NCBI GenBank assembly: GCA_041653875.1
Contig: JBAZEM010000004.1
Location: 1-64,000 of the forward strand
From: VSJD01 sp041653875
GTDB lineage: Bacteria; Verrucomicrobiota; Kiritimatiellia; JAAZAB01
Direction of reading: 5' to 3'
DNA length: 64,000 nt
The notes under the pieces are model-generated. The model saw only the letters and a list, made by a program, of their open reading frames with translations, was not told the DNA's origin and made no database searches. The translations under genes and the position numbers were made by a program. Shown in pieces: positions 8,303 through 16,352 of the stretch. Every line of letters starts with the position of its first letter. Position 1 is the first letter of the stretch.

Positions 8303-8690
8303 CATGTAGAGCCGACTTTACGTCGGCTATCTTCGGCATAGGATAGCCGGTATTCCGCCGGAGGCGGATCCGCCTATGGCGGAAAAACCGGCTCTACATC
8401 AGATTGAATTTCCTTACATCGAGTTAGGCGCCGAGGAACGGGGCGACTTTTTCATGTAGAGCCGACTTTACGTCGGCTATCTTCGGCATAGGATAGCCGG
8501 TATTCCGCCGGAGGCGGATCCGCCTATGGCGGAAAAACCGGCTCTACATCAGATTGAATTTCCTTACATCGAGTTAGGCGCCGAGGAACGGGGCGACTTT
8601 TTCATGTAGAGCCGACTTTATGTCGGCTATCTTCGGGACAGAATAGCCGGTGTTCCGCCAAAAGCGGATCCGCCTATGGCATAAAATTCC
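8291..8690. repeat. 150-bp tandem repeat, two exact copies plus a decayed third (family A)
   Basis: Units 8291-8440 and 8441-8590 are identical as far as I can read; 8591-8690 is a shortened, diverged third. Each unit contains terminal inverted repeats TGTAGAGCCG and CGGCTCTACA (8305-8398 and 8455-8548), an inner GCCGACTTTACGTCGGC hairpin and the BamHI-centred palindrome. Other copies lie at 24808, 24925 and 44203. Confidence 0.9.
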
Positions 8691-8729
8691 TGTACATTTA
8701 ATTATACCGATCAAGTCGGCGATTGCTTC

Positions 8730-8790
8730 TGTAGCCGTCGGACGTTAGGCCGACACTCCGGGAAACGCGCCCCTACGTGGCGCGGCTACA
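8730..8790. repeat. Repeat family D hairpin
   Basis: A near-palindromic element with ends TGTAGCC and GGCTACA and an internal GTCGGACGTTAGGCCGAC stem. Related copies lie at 21985, 25075, 30154 and 38822. Confidence 0.6.
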
Positions 8791-8840
8791 ACATTTAAAT
8801 CCTATATACGTTTGGCCTAATTATATTTTTTCAATTTTCC

Positions 8841-9653
8841 ATGAATACATCAAATAAACCGCCCGTCTTAATAATTACCGGCTACGGGGTTAATTGCGAA
8901 GCCGAGTCGAAGGTCGCCTGGGAGATGGCCGGCGCCGACGCGCGCCTCATTCATCTGCACGACTTGCTGGCCGAGCCCAAACAACTGCAGTCGTTCAAGG
9001 CCCTGATGTTCATCGGCGGGTTTTCGTTTGGCGACCATATGGGCTCCGGCCACGTGCTGGCGTTAAGTATCCGGCACCGTCTGCGCGACGAACTCCACGC
9101 CTTCATCGAGGCCGGCAATTTGATCCTGGGGGTATGCAACGGGTTCCAGGTCATGGTCAAACTGGGGCTGTTGCCCGGCCTGGACCACGATTATTTCAAC
9201 CAGAAAATCGCGCTCATGCAGAACGATTGCGGGGCCTTCCAGAATTTCTGGGTGGATCTGCGCTTCGAGGCGGCTTCGCCTTGCGTGTTCACCCGCGGAC
9301 TGGGCCGCCTGCAATTGCCCATCCGGCACGGCGAGGGCAAGATTTTCACCACCGACCGCGATTTGCTGGATACGTTGGAGCGCGCCCATTGCGTCGCCTG
9401 CCGGTATGTGGACGCCAAAACCGGTGTGCCCACGATGCGCTTCCCGGATAATCCCAACGGCTCGCTCAACGCCATCGCGGGGTTATGCGATCCCACCGGC
9501 CGCATCTTCGGGCTCATGCCCCACCCCGAGGCCTATCTCTTTCCAGAAAACCATCCCCAGTGGCAGACCCAGAAGCTGGATGGGACCCTGCCCCAGAAAG
9601 GACTGGGCTTGCAATTGTTTCGTAATGCCGTGGAAAATATGCAAAAAAGTTAG
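8841..9653 (+). CDS. purQ: Phosphoribosylformylglycinamidine synthase glutaminase subunit PurQ
   Basis: The class I glutamine amidotransferase subunit that feeds ammonia to PurL. It has 270 residues, begins MNTSNKPPVLIITGYGVNC, and carries the nucleophile elbow GVCNGFQ (Cys near residue 97) and the His-Glu pair in LMPHPEAY near residue 230. This makes a complete catalytic triad. At 270 residues it is longer than the 220-230 residue PurQ of Bacillus and closer to the glutaminase domain of large fused PurL. It is on the same strand as purL but separated by the repeat-filled gap, so coupling is uncertain. Confidence 0.94.
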   Translation: MNTSNKPPVLIITGYGVNCEAESKVAWEMAGADARLIHLHDLLAEPKQLQSFKALMFIGGFSFGDHMGSGHVLALSIRHRLRDELHAFIEAGNLILGVCNGFQVMVKLGLLPGLDHDYFNQKIALMQNDCGAFQNFWVDLRFEAASPCVFTRGLGRLQLPIRHGEGKIFTTDRDLLDTLERAHCVACRYVDAKTGVPTMRFPDNPNGSLNAIAGLCDPTGRIFGLMPHPEAYLFPENHPQWQTQKLDGTLPQKGLGLQLFRNAVENMQKS

Positions 9654-9663
9654 CATAATTGTG

Positions 9664-9701
9664 CTTCGTTCTTTGTCCCTCGTTATCAACCAAGAACGAA
9701 G
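9664..9701. repeat. Short inverted repeat between purQ and hisH
   Basis: The arms CTTCGTTCTT (9664-9673) and AAGAACGAAG (9692-9701) are perfect complements. The following word 'gaaccaggaacgttc' has relatives at 30317 and 44031. It occupies almost the entire gap between purQ and hisH. Confidence 0.7.
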
Positions 9702-9730
9702 AACCAGGAACGTTCTTTAACGGAACCCCC

Positions 9731-10354
9731 ATGATCGCAATTGTGGATTATAACGCGGGCAATCTCACCAGTGTCAAGCTGGCCCTGGACTATCTGGGCA
9801 CAAGCTCGGAAATCACGCGAGACCCCGCGCGGATTCTCGCGGCCGAGCGCGCGATATTTCCAGGGGTCGGCTCCGCCGGCGCCGCCATGCAAAACATCCG
9901 CGCCCTGGGCCTGGCCGACGTCATGCGCCAAGTGGTTCAGCGGGGCACACCATTCCTCGGCATCTGCCTGGGCACCCAGATTGTTTTCGAAGATTTGGAG
10001 GAGGATGGCGGCGTGCAGGGCTTAGGCATTCTGGCCGGCAAGGTCAAACGATTCCAGCCGACCAACCCGGCCGACAAAGTGCCCCAGATCGGTTGGAACA
10101 GCGTGCAGTTCGCCGAGCCGCACCCCTTGCTGGCTGGGATTGAGAGCGGCAGCGAGTTTTATTTCGTGCACAGCTATTACGCGCTCCCGTCCGATCGCGC
10201 CTGCGTGCTGGGCGAAACCGAATATGCCGGCGCCCGCTTCGCCTCGATCGTCACCCGCTCCAACCTGGCGGCCACCCAGTTCCACCCCGAAAAATCGGGC
10301 CGCCTGGGCCTGCAGTTGCTGAAGAATTTCACCGCCTGGAGACCAGACCGATAA
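9731..10354 (+). CDS. hisH: Imidazole glycerol phosphate synthase subunit HisH
   Basis: The glutamine amidotransferase subunit of imidazole glycerol phosphate synthase, which supplies ammonia to HisF in histidine and AICAR formation. It has 207 residues and starts MIAIVDYNAGNLTSVKLAL, the typical HisH opening. The nucleophile elbow is GICLGTQIVF, and the His-Glu pair lies in ATQFHPEKSG. The ATG at 9731 fits family length exactly; the longer frame from 9659 runs through repeat DNA. No hisF or other his gene is adjacent (hisC is 47 kb away), so the pathway is scattered. Its neighbour purQ is a second amidotransferase of the same class, but the two are distinct in sequence. Confidence 0.93.
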   Translation: MIAIVDYNAGNLTSVKLALDYLGTSSEITRDPARILAAERAIFPGVGSAGAAMQNIRALGLADVMRQVVQRGTPFLGICLGTQIVFEDLEEDGGVQGLGILAGKVKRFQPTNPADKVPQIGWNSVQFAEPHPLLAGIESGSEFYFVHSYYALPSDRACVLGETEYAGARFASIVTRSNLAATQFHPEKSGRLGLQLLKNFTAWRPDR

Positions 10355-10366
10355 GGCGCCGGTAAA

Positions 10367-11149
10367 CTAACTTCCCCCTTTGTCAGACTTGTCCGCCGTG
10401 TCCGACTTGTCTGACATCTTAAGTGTTCCTCGGCAATTCGGATAGCCGGAACAACCCCAGAATGATTCCCCCGCGTGCGGGCCTTTCCCGGCAGTGCGTT
10501 TGCGCATTTCTTTGCCGCACAACGGGCAGGCGGGGGCACGCGGCTTCCCATCTGCTCTTGCCTGCGCCCGCGCGGCGTAAAGCCGTTCGGTAAAACCGCC
10601 ATGCTCGACAAAATCACGGCTCTGGCTTTCGATTTGCCTGCGTAGCAAATAGGCGGCCTGATTCACGGCGCACAGCATCGCGTTGGCCGCCAGTTCCGGC
10701 GTCGCCTTCGCCACAAAAGCCGACAAGCCCGCCAGGCCGGTCAGCCGGACCGTTCTTTCCTTCGCGGGCGGCAGATCGGCAATCATATCGTGCTTCAGTC
10801 GCTCGCGCATGGCCAGCGCCTCGGGACAATCCTTGGGCCAGACGCGCAGTCCGCGCTGGATCAAAAAACTTTTGTAATCCTTGAGCAGTTCATCGGAAAG
10901 GCTGGCCCGCGCCACATTGGTGAGTTTTAGCTCGGTCTTGCGCGAGGTCGCCGCCGCACCGCTGCCCTCGCTGATATTGCGAACGCCACTGCGCGCCGCC
11001 TGCACCATTTGGTCGTGCGTGCGCGAGCGTTTGTCGATGAACCGGTCGCAAAAGACGACGGTGGCGTCATAAACCACCTCGGCAACCTTGTAACTGCGCA
11101 GTTTCTCGTAGCCACCATACGGCAACAAAACCCCGTCTGAATCGCTCAT
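10367..11149 (-). CDS. Four helix bundle protein with C-terminal suffix domain and zinc ribbon
   Basis: A 260-residue protein. The first 110 residues resemble the four-helix-bundle (23S rRNA intervening-sequence) family, including SRTHDQMVQAARSGVRNISEG and a following helix with ELKLTNVARASL. The middle matches the 'four helix bundle suffix' extension. Near residues 210-250 there is a C4 zinc ribbon of the topoisomerase type, CPLCGKEM...CSGYPNC. The start at 11149 follows GAGGAGG closely. The last residues (MSDKSDTADKSDKGGS) are encoded by word-like repeat DNA and are probably an acquired tail. Function is unknown; the helical family is often linked to rRNA or nucleic-acid contexts. It is convergent with hisH. 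Confidence 0.8.
   Translation of the reverse strand: MSDSDGVLLPYGGYEKLRSYKVAEVVYDATVVFCDRFIDKRSRTHDQMVQAARSGVRNISEGSGAAATSRKTELKLTNVARASLSDELLKDYKSFLIQRGLRVWPKDCPEALAMRERLKHDMIADLPPAKERTVRLTGLAGLSAFVAKATPELAANAMLCAVNQAAYLLRRQIESQSRDFVEHGGFTERLYAARAQARADGKPRAPACPLCGKEMRKRTAGKGPHAGESFWGCSGYPNCRGTLKMSDKSDTADKSDKGGS
10378..10419. repeat. Word-like repeat encoding the tail of the four-helix-bundle protein
   Basis: Repeated TGTCAGACTTGTC / TGTCCGACTTGTC words translate on the minus strand as SDTADKSDK. A related word (TGTCCGACACGTCGGACC) lies near 11209, upstream of the same gene. Confidence 0.6.
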
Positions 11150-11404
11150 GACACCTCCTCCGGCAAGGATTTGCCGTCCGTGGCCGGCAGCCTGTCCAAA
11201 AAGTTTACATGTCCGACACGTCGGACCTTCCCATTCGATCAAGCATGAACTGTGTATCGCTGGAAGCGTTTTTAGATTACCCATGCCACGGCAAATTTAC
11301 AATGCCAAAACATGAGAAAAAACCATTACCCTGAAGAATTATGATGGCCTGACCGCTTGCCGTTCGATATATTTACTTGGCGTATAATTGAGGAGCATAT
11401 CGTC

Positions 11405-12286
11405 ATGAAGATCATCACTTCCCCTGAAGACATGCAGAAAACCGCGCGCGCTTTGCGGCGCGCGGGCAAACGGATCGGCCTCGTGCCGACGATGGGGTTT
11501 CTCCACGAAGGGCACATGGCGCTGGTCAAGCTGGCGCGGCGGCGGGCGGATGTGGTGGTCTTGAGCATCTTTGTCAACCCCACCCAGTTCGGACCAAATG
11601 AGGATTTCGGCCGGTATCCCCGCGATTTCGAGCGTGACCGCGCCATGTGCGAGGCCGCCGGAGTTGATATTATTTTCAATCCCGCGCCGGACGCCATGTA
11701 TCCGGCCGGCTATTCCGTCTATGTGGAAGAAAACGCCCTTTCCAAAGGGCTGTGCGGCGCATCGCGCCCGGGCCATTTCCGCGGGGTCCTGACGGTGGTG
11801 GCCAAGCTGTTCAACCTGACTTTGCCGGACACGGCTGTGTTCGGTCAAAAGGACGCCCAGCAGGCGCGGCTGATCCGGCAGATGGCGCGCGACCTGAATT
11901 TTCCTGTAATCATCGTGCTGGCGCCCATTATTCGCGAAGCCGATGGCCTGGCAAAAAGTTCGCGCAATACGTATCTCGCGCCGGCTGAACGCCGGGAGGC
12001 GCTTTGCCTCCAGCAAGCGCTGAAAACAGCCCGGCGGCTTTACCGGGAAGGCGAACGCGACGCCCGCCGGATCGGCGCCGCAATGCAAGCCGGGATCGAG
12101 CAGATGCCCTCGGCCCGCGTGGATTACATCGCAATCGTGGACGCCGACACGCTCCAGCCGGTTCAACGTCTCGATCCTCCGGCGCTGGTGGCCATAGCCG
12201 TTTATATCGGCAAGACCCGCCTGATCGACAACCTGACATTGCCGGAAGATGGTTTGAGCAATCTTCCGGAACAGGGCCAACAGTAA
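11405..12286 (+). CDS. panC: Pantothenate synthetase
   Basis: Condenses pantoate and beta-alanine with ATP in coenzyme A biosynthesis. It has 293 residues, the usual length. The nucleotidyl-transferase motif PTMGFLHEGH (HIGH-type) lies near residue 30, followed by FVNPTQFGPNEDFGRYPR, FGQKDAQQ, and the KMSKS-equivalent SSRNTYL. The ATG at 11405 has GAGGAG nine bases upstream; a TATAAT hexamer overlaps the leader at 11383. panB and panD are not in the window. The stop codon abuts the convergent vapC gene with no gap. Confidence 0.95.
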   Translation: MKIITSPEDMQKTARALRRAGKRIGLVPTMGFLHEGHMALVKLARRRADVVVLSIFVNPTQFGPNEDFGRYPRDFERDRAMCEAAGVDIIFNPAPDAMYPAGYSVYVEENALSKGLCGASRPGHFRGVLTVVAKLFNLTLPDTAVFGQKDAQQARLIRQMARDLNFPVIIVLAPIIREADGLAKSSRNTYLAPAERREALCLQQALKTARRLYREGERDARRIGAAMQAGIEQMPSARVDYIAIVDADTLQPVQRLDPPALVAIAVYIGKTRLIDNLTLPEDGLSNLPEQGQQ

Positions 12287-12718
12287 TTAACCGGATGGAT
12301 AGATGCAAGCCAGTTTGGGATACTGAGCGAACGCGCGGTCAAGGGTCACCAGACGGTAGCCGCCCGATATGGCAAAGGCGGCCAAGTACGCATCCATAAC
12401 CACTTTCGGCGAACGCCCAAAGGGCCGACACAAGCGCTCCCAGGTCACGTCCAAGCCCGGCGATTCCAATGCCATCGCAAAGCGCCCCGAGGCCAACATC
12501 GCCGCATACACGGCCCAAGCATGCGGCAACGACAGCGTATCTTCACCCATTACGGCCTCGGTACAAAGCAGACGCAGTAAACCGGTCTGCACGGGCCGGG
12601 CGACACAAATCGTCGCGGCAACAGGCAAAGCCTGCCACCACGCCTTGACAAGCTCGTGTGCGGCATGCCGTTGTGCCACCAGCGCCAAAAGGATGTTAAC
12701 GTCGCATAGCAGTTTCAT
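12287..12718 (-). CDS. VapC-type PIN-domain toxin
   Basis: A 143-residue PIN-domain ribonuclease. The first acidic residue lies in LLCDVNILLAL (Asp near residue 5). Later acidic positions are in the GEDTLSLPHAW segment, in KVVMDAYLAAFA and in YRLVTLDRAFAQYP, forming the expected Mg-binding quartet. This form (TA_VapC with a central PHAW segment) cuts tRNA or rRNA in known relatives. The ATG at 12718 overlaps the 3' end of the antitoxin gene by 23 bp, the classic VapBC arrangement. It ends directly against panC. Confidence 0.85.
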   Translation of the reverse strand: MKLLCDVNILLALVAQRHAAHELVKAWWQALPVAATICVARPVQTGLLRLLCTEAVMGEDTLSLPHAWAVYAAMLASGRFAMALESPGLDVTWERLCRPFGRSPKVVMDAYLAAFAISGGYRLVTLDRAFAQYPKLACIYPSG

Positions 12719-12962
12719 AGGCAGCCGATTCCTCGCGCAGGAGAATGTCGTGGATATCATCCGGCGTCAGAAGCAACGCGCCCGGTTTGCGGCTCCTCAC
12801 AAGGGGGAACTTGATCGAGCCCCCCGATGGCTTCGAGGCAACGGCATCCAAGTTTTCTTCGAGCGCCTGCGTGACAAGCGCCTTAAGCGTAATACCGCGA
12901 CGCACGGCAACCGTCTTGGCGCGTCGAGCCAAGGTGTCTGGAAAATCGAGTGTTGTTCGCAT
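12696..12962 (-). CDS. VapB-type antitoxin
   Basis: An 88-residue protein. Its N-terminus, MRTTLDFPDTLARRAKTVAV, is a ribbon-helix-helix-like DNA-binding region with the standard alternating strand followed by helices. The C-terminal half (about residues 45-88) is expected to wrap the toxin. It precedes and overlaps vapC on the same strand, so it is probably autoregulatory. The exact antitoxin family is not certain. Confidence 0.8.
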   Translation of the reverse strand: MRTTLDFPDTLARRAKTVAVRRGITLKALVTQALEENLDAVASKPSGGSIKFPLVRSRKPGALLLTPDDIHDILLREESAAYETAMRR

Positions 12963-13050
12963 GTCGGCATATTCATGCTTTTATGCCTGTCTGTCAAGCG
13001 GAAACAATTGGTTCTCAACGGCCATTTTTTCCGATACCGTCTTTTTCCGA

Positions 13051-13077
13051 TTGCTTTTCCAGCCAAATCGCTATACT
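13051..13077 (+). promoter_or_regulatory. Possible promoter of the preA-like operon
   Basis: TATACT at 13072-13077 is a good -10 box and TTGCTT at 13051-13056 a fair -35, but the 15-bp spacer is short. The leader to the ATG at 13128 would be about 45 nt. Confidence 0.3.
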
Positions 13078-13127
13078 TCTTATGCGTTTTCACTACTCCG
13101 ACAAAATCACAAAAAAGGAAAACAATC

Positions 13128-14384
13128 ATGAGAAAAGCATCCAAACCCATGGCATCCGACGATCCCCGCCTGACTGTAACTATTGGAGGCATCGCGTTTC
13201 GCAACCCGTTCGTGGTCGCCTCCGGTCCGACGGTGAAATGGAAAGACCAACTGATCCTGGCCGAGGAATCCGGTTGGGCGGGCGCGAGTCTCAAATTGGC
13301 CTTCGATCCGGAACCCTACATCAGCCTACCGCCCCGCTATCGCTATTTTAAAAAGGAAGCCTACCACGCCTTTACCGCCGAAAAGCGATTGACCTTCAAG
13401 GAAGGTCTGCGCCTCCTGGAAGAAGGGCGCCAGGCGACGCGCCGCCTGGTGTTGTTCGCCAACATCACCTATATCGGCGACAAACCAGGCCTGACCGGCT
13501 GGATCGAGATGGCCAAACAGGCCGAAGCCGCCGGCGCCCATGCGATCGAACTGAATATGTGCTGTCCCAACATGTCGTTCAACGTCGCCATGACGGAATC
13601 GGCGCGGACAGAACAGACCGGCGCCAGCATGGGCCAGAACGCCGCCGTCGTCAGCACGATTGCGGAAGCCGTCAAGCAGGCGGTCAAAATACCGGTGTTC
13701 GTGAAGATCACGCCGGAAGGCGGCCGGATCGCCGACGTGGCCAAGGCCTGTTACGACAAGGGTGTTGACTGCGTGTGTTCGGTCGCCAACCGCCTGGCCA
13801 TTGCCGACTTCGATATCGAGCAGATCGACCAAGGCCCCTATCGTCTGCAGGATGAACCGACCATGGCCTGTTTTTCCGGTCCCTGGATCAAGCCCCTGGC
13901 CCTGCGCGACGTATTCGAAATCCGGCGCAAGGCAGGATCCCAGCCGTTCGTCATGGGTACGGGCGGCATCGCCGGCGCGCGCGACGCCATTCAAATGATC
14001 ATGTGCGGGGCCGACTTGATCGGCGTCTGCACGGAAACGATGCTCAAGGGTTTTGAGTTCCTGCCGCGCTGGCTGAAAGGGCTGGGCGAGTTCATGGACC
14101 GGCATGGCTATAAGAGTTGCCGCGCGTTCCGCGACCTGGCCGTCGGCAAGATCACCTCGGCCGACAAACTCACATTGCACGGCGGTTACGCGGAAGTGGA
14201 CCTCGCCACATGCACCGGATGCGGACAATGTTGCGCCATCGGCCACTGCAACGCCATTACCATCGTCGACAAGAAAAGCCGTATCGACCGCAAGAAATGT
14301 TTGGCCTGTTCCACGTGTGTGGACATATGTCCCGTCGGCGCCATCCGCATGGTGGACACCGGCATTTTGGAGAAAAAATCATGA
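13128..14384 (+). CDS. PreA-like dihydropyrimidine/dihydroorotate dehydrogenase with ferredoxin domain
   Basis: A 418-residue FMN TIM-barrel enzyme fused to a two-cluster ferredoxin. Residues 10-340 match the dihydroorotate/dihydropyrimidine dehydrogenase barrel: NPFVVASGP, AIELNMCCPN, VFVKITPEGG and the FMN phosphate loop MGTGGIAGARDA. The C-terminus has two [4Fe-4S] motifs, CTGCGQCCAIGHC and CLACSTCVDICP. This is the layout of PreA, the catalytic half of bacterial NAD-dependent dihydropyrimidine dehydrogenase; no PreT partner is seen. The start at 13128 follows AAGGAAAACA. The gene overlaps the following acetyltransferase by 4 bp. Whether the substrate is uracil/thymine, orotate or something else cannot be settled from sequence. 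Confidence 0.85.
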   Translation: MRKASKPMASDDPRLTVTIGGIAFRNPFVVASGPTVKWKDQLILAEESGWAGASLKLAFDPEPYISLPPRYRYFKKEAYHAFTAEKRLTFKEGLRLLEEGRQATRRLVLFANITYIGDKPGLTGWIEMAKQAEAAGAHAIELNMCCPNMSFNVAMTESARTEQTGASMGQNAAVVSTIAEAVKQAVKIPVFVKITPEGGRIADVAKACYDKGVDCVCSVANRLAIADFDIEQIDQGPYRLQDEPTMACFSGPWIKPLALRDVFEIRRKAGSQPFVMGTGGIAGARDAIQMIMCGADLIGVCTETMLKGFEFLPRWLKGLGEFMDRHGYKSCRAFRDLAVGKITSADKLTLHGGYAEVDLATCTGCGQCCAIGHCNAITIVDKKSRIDRKKCLACSTCVDICPVGAIRMVDTGILEKKS

Positions 14385-15682
14385 AGCGACTGATTAAAAA
14401 AGGCGACCCCCAGCGAACCAAGGAAATCGTTCTCGGCCAGGATCCATATCTGGATGCGCTCTACGGCTGCTTTCGCCTGCATAATCCCAAGGGCGACGCC
14501 TTCGCTCCGCAACGCGAGGTCGAACTGCTGGCGCGCAGCGGAAAAACCGTGCATGTGACGGCGCCCCCCGCCATGAAAGTCGAGTTGCCCGCCGACCGGA
14601 AGGTGGTCAACACGGACATTTTCCGTCTGGAAGAGATCGGCCGGCACGGCGATTCGATGCACCTGTTGACCATGCGCGCGGGCTGGAACCAGACGGCCGC
14701 GGACATTCGGCGGATGATCAAGTTGGACAAGCACGGCTCGTTTGTGGCCAAGGTTGTCGGGCCGGGATTCGATATCCCGATCGCGACCTCATCCGTGTTG
14801 CCGCTCGGCCGGAACAACACCTGGATCGGCATGATCCTGGTGCATCCCGAAGTGCGCCGGCAGGGCGTGGCCAACGCCATGATGCAGGCCTGCGTGCGTT
14901 ATGCCCTGGAGCAAGGCAAGGTGATTAACGGCCTCGATGCCACGCCCATGGGCAACACGGTGTATGGCGCCGTGGGCTATGTCAATTCCTATCGCCTTTG
15001 GCGTTCCGTTTTCCAACTGGCCGAATTTGCGGGCAAACCGTATGACCGTCAACGCGTGGCGCCCATGACCCAGACCGATCTGCCGGAAGTCATCCGCTAT
15101 GACGCCACAGCGTTCCTGGAACGCGAGGACATCCTGCGCAAGCTGTTCGAGGACGGTGACGGCGGCTGTTTCGCGTATCGCAACGATGCCGGCGTGGTTC
15201 AAGGTTATTGCTATTCACGCCCCGGCCGCATCCGCCCGTTTGTGGGGCCCTTTATTGCGGACAATGAAGAGATTGCGCGCAACCTGCTCACGGCGGTTTC
15301 CCAAAAATTACTTGAAGACCCCGCCAACGAAACGGCATTTTTGGACACGCCGGAGAGCAAATTCGCGGACAAGGGCGCGTACGTCGAGCGAGCCTTCGAC
15401 CAGGAGAAAAAACCGTCCGGCCACCGGCTGAGCGCCACCTTGAAACCCGTGCGCGATTTCACGCGCATGTACCAGCTCGTGCCCGACACCGAGGCCGGAA
15501 AGCTGGTGGACCGATTTATGCAGGCCGAAGGTCTGCAAAAAGATTCGCCGCGCGTGGCCGATTTTGCCGCGACCATGAACCGGGCCGTGAACAACTATAC
15601 GGAAACGCTGGCGTTCATGACGCTCGAACGCGAATCGCTTCAGCAGAAATACTGGGGTATCACCGGACCGGAGAAGGGCTGA
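14381..15682 (+). CDS. GNAT-family N-acetyltransferase, two-domain
   Basis: A 433-residue protein. Residues about 75-205 form a GNAT domain with the acetyl-CoA pyrophosphate-binding loop VHPEVRRQGVANAMM and the usual following helix. Residues about 225-350 look like the C-terminal GNAT-like domain of YitH-type proteins (segment PGRIRPFVGPFIAD). The first 60 residues and the last 80 are not recognised. The ATG overlaps the preA-like stop codon (ATGA), so the two proteins are translationally coupled and probably act in one process. The substrate is unknown. Confidence 0.78.
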   Translation: MKRLIKKGDPQRTKEIVLGQDPYLDALYGCFRLHNPKGDAFAPQREVELLARSGKTVHVTAPPAMKVELPADRKVVNTDIFRLEEIGRHGDSMHLLTMRAGWNQTAADIRRMIKLDKHGSFVAKVVGPGFDIPIATSSVLPLGRNNTWIGMILVHPEVRRQGVANAMMQACVRYALEQGKVINGLDATPMGNTVYGAVGYVNSYRLWRSVFQLAEFAGKPYDRQRVAPMTQTDLPEVIRYDATAFLEREDILRKLFEDGDGGCFAYRNDAGVVQGYCYSRPGRIRPFVGPFIADNEEIARNLLTAVSQKLLEDPANETAFLDTPESKFADKGAYVERAFDQEKKPSGHRLSATLKPVRDFTRMYQLVPDTEAGKLVDRFMQAEGLQKDSPRVADFAATMNRAVNNYTETLAFMTLERESLQQKYWGITGPEKG

Positions 15683-15790
15683 GCGCTTCAAAGACTAAGC
15701 AAACGCCCAACGTCGAATGGCAATCGGATGGATGACAACATCCCGTCCGCCGCCTGCCCTCCGAAGCGCTCGGGCGAAGGAGGGTTCGTC

Positions 15791-16246
15791 CTATAATTCG
15801 TTCCGGCTTTTCAGTTCGATCGTGACCGGGCCGTCGTTGACGATTTCCACCGTCATCATCGCCTGGAACTGACCCGTGATCACGCGCGCCGCGCCCAGGA
15901 TGCGGCGCAAGCCGGCCGCATATTCCTCGTAAAGCGCGTTGGCCTGCTCCGCGGGCGCCGCCAGCATGAAACTCGGGCGGTTGCCCTTGCGGGTATCGGC
16001 GTGCAGGGTGAACTGTGAAATCACGAGGATCGCCCCGCCGACTTCCACGATGGCGCGGTTCATGCGCTCCTGCTCATCCGGAAAAATACGCAGTGCCGCC
16101 GTTTTTTCGGCCAGATAGCCGGCGTCTGTTGCCGTATCCCCCTGCCTGACCCCCAGGAGCACTACGTAGCCCCGTCCGATGGCGCCAATTTCACGGCCCT
16201 CCACGCTGACGCTTCCGCGCTGTACTCGCTGGATCAAGGCTTTCAT
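15791..16246 (-). CDS. dtd: D-aminoacyl-tRNA deacylase
   Basis: Removes D-amino acids (and glycine mischarged on tRNA-Ala) from tRNA. It has 151 residues with the family opening MKALIQRVQRGSVSVEG, the active-site segment ISQFTLHADTRKGNRPSF, and the C-terminal substrate loop NDGPVTIEL. All conserved elements are present. The start at 16246 fits the family N-terminus; the longer frame upstream crosses the divergent promoter region. It converges with the acetyltransferase and is divergent from the sugar-acid operon. Confidence 0.95.
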   Translation of the reverse strand: MKALIQRVQRGSVSVEGREIGAIGRGYVVLLGVRQGDTATDAGYLAEKTAALRIFPDEQERMNRAIVEVGGAILVISQFTLHADTRKGNRPSFMLAAPAEQANALYEEYAAGLRRILGAARVITGQFQAMMTVEIVNDGPVTIELKSRNEL

Positions 16247-16262
16247 CTTGCCAATAATTTTC

Positions 16263-16291
16263 TTGATTGCCCGTTTCAAAAACAATATAAA
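16263..16291 (+). promoter_or_regulatory. Sigma-70-type promoter of the sugar-acid operon
   Basis: TTGATT (16263-16268), a 17-bp spacer and TATAAA (16286-16291) form a near-consensus promoter about 60 bp before the GTG start at 16353. It lies in the AT-rich divergent gap between dtd and the oxidoreductase gene. Confidence 0.6.
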
Positions 16292-16352
16292 TAAATTTTT
16301 ATCCGAGTCGGCAACAAGTTTTTCCCAGACGATACATGAAAGGCAGGACGGC

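Larger units (their letters stand above)
8111..8840. other. 730-bp repeat-filled gap between purL and purQ
   Basis: No gene is present. In order it holds a family C pair (8150-8207), a BamHI-centred palindrome (8226-8255), a terminator-like hairpin (8278-8302), two exact 150-bp tandem units and a decayed third (8291-8690), and a family D hairpin (8730-8790). Confidence 0.8.

Noticed and set aside
8291..8690. Possible CRISPR array
   Set aside because: The units are 150 bp in direct tandem without distinct spacers and with internal palindromes; no cas genes nearby.
10367..11149. Treating the four-helix-bundle protein as an rRNA intervening-sequence gene
   Set aside because: There is no 23S rRNA here, and the suffix domain and zinc ribbon distinguish it from the short IVS proteins.
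12369..13127. Long upstream extension of the preA-like frame
   Set aside because: It runs antisense through vapC and vapB; the true start at 13128 has AAGGA and begins the conserved domain.
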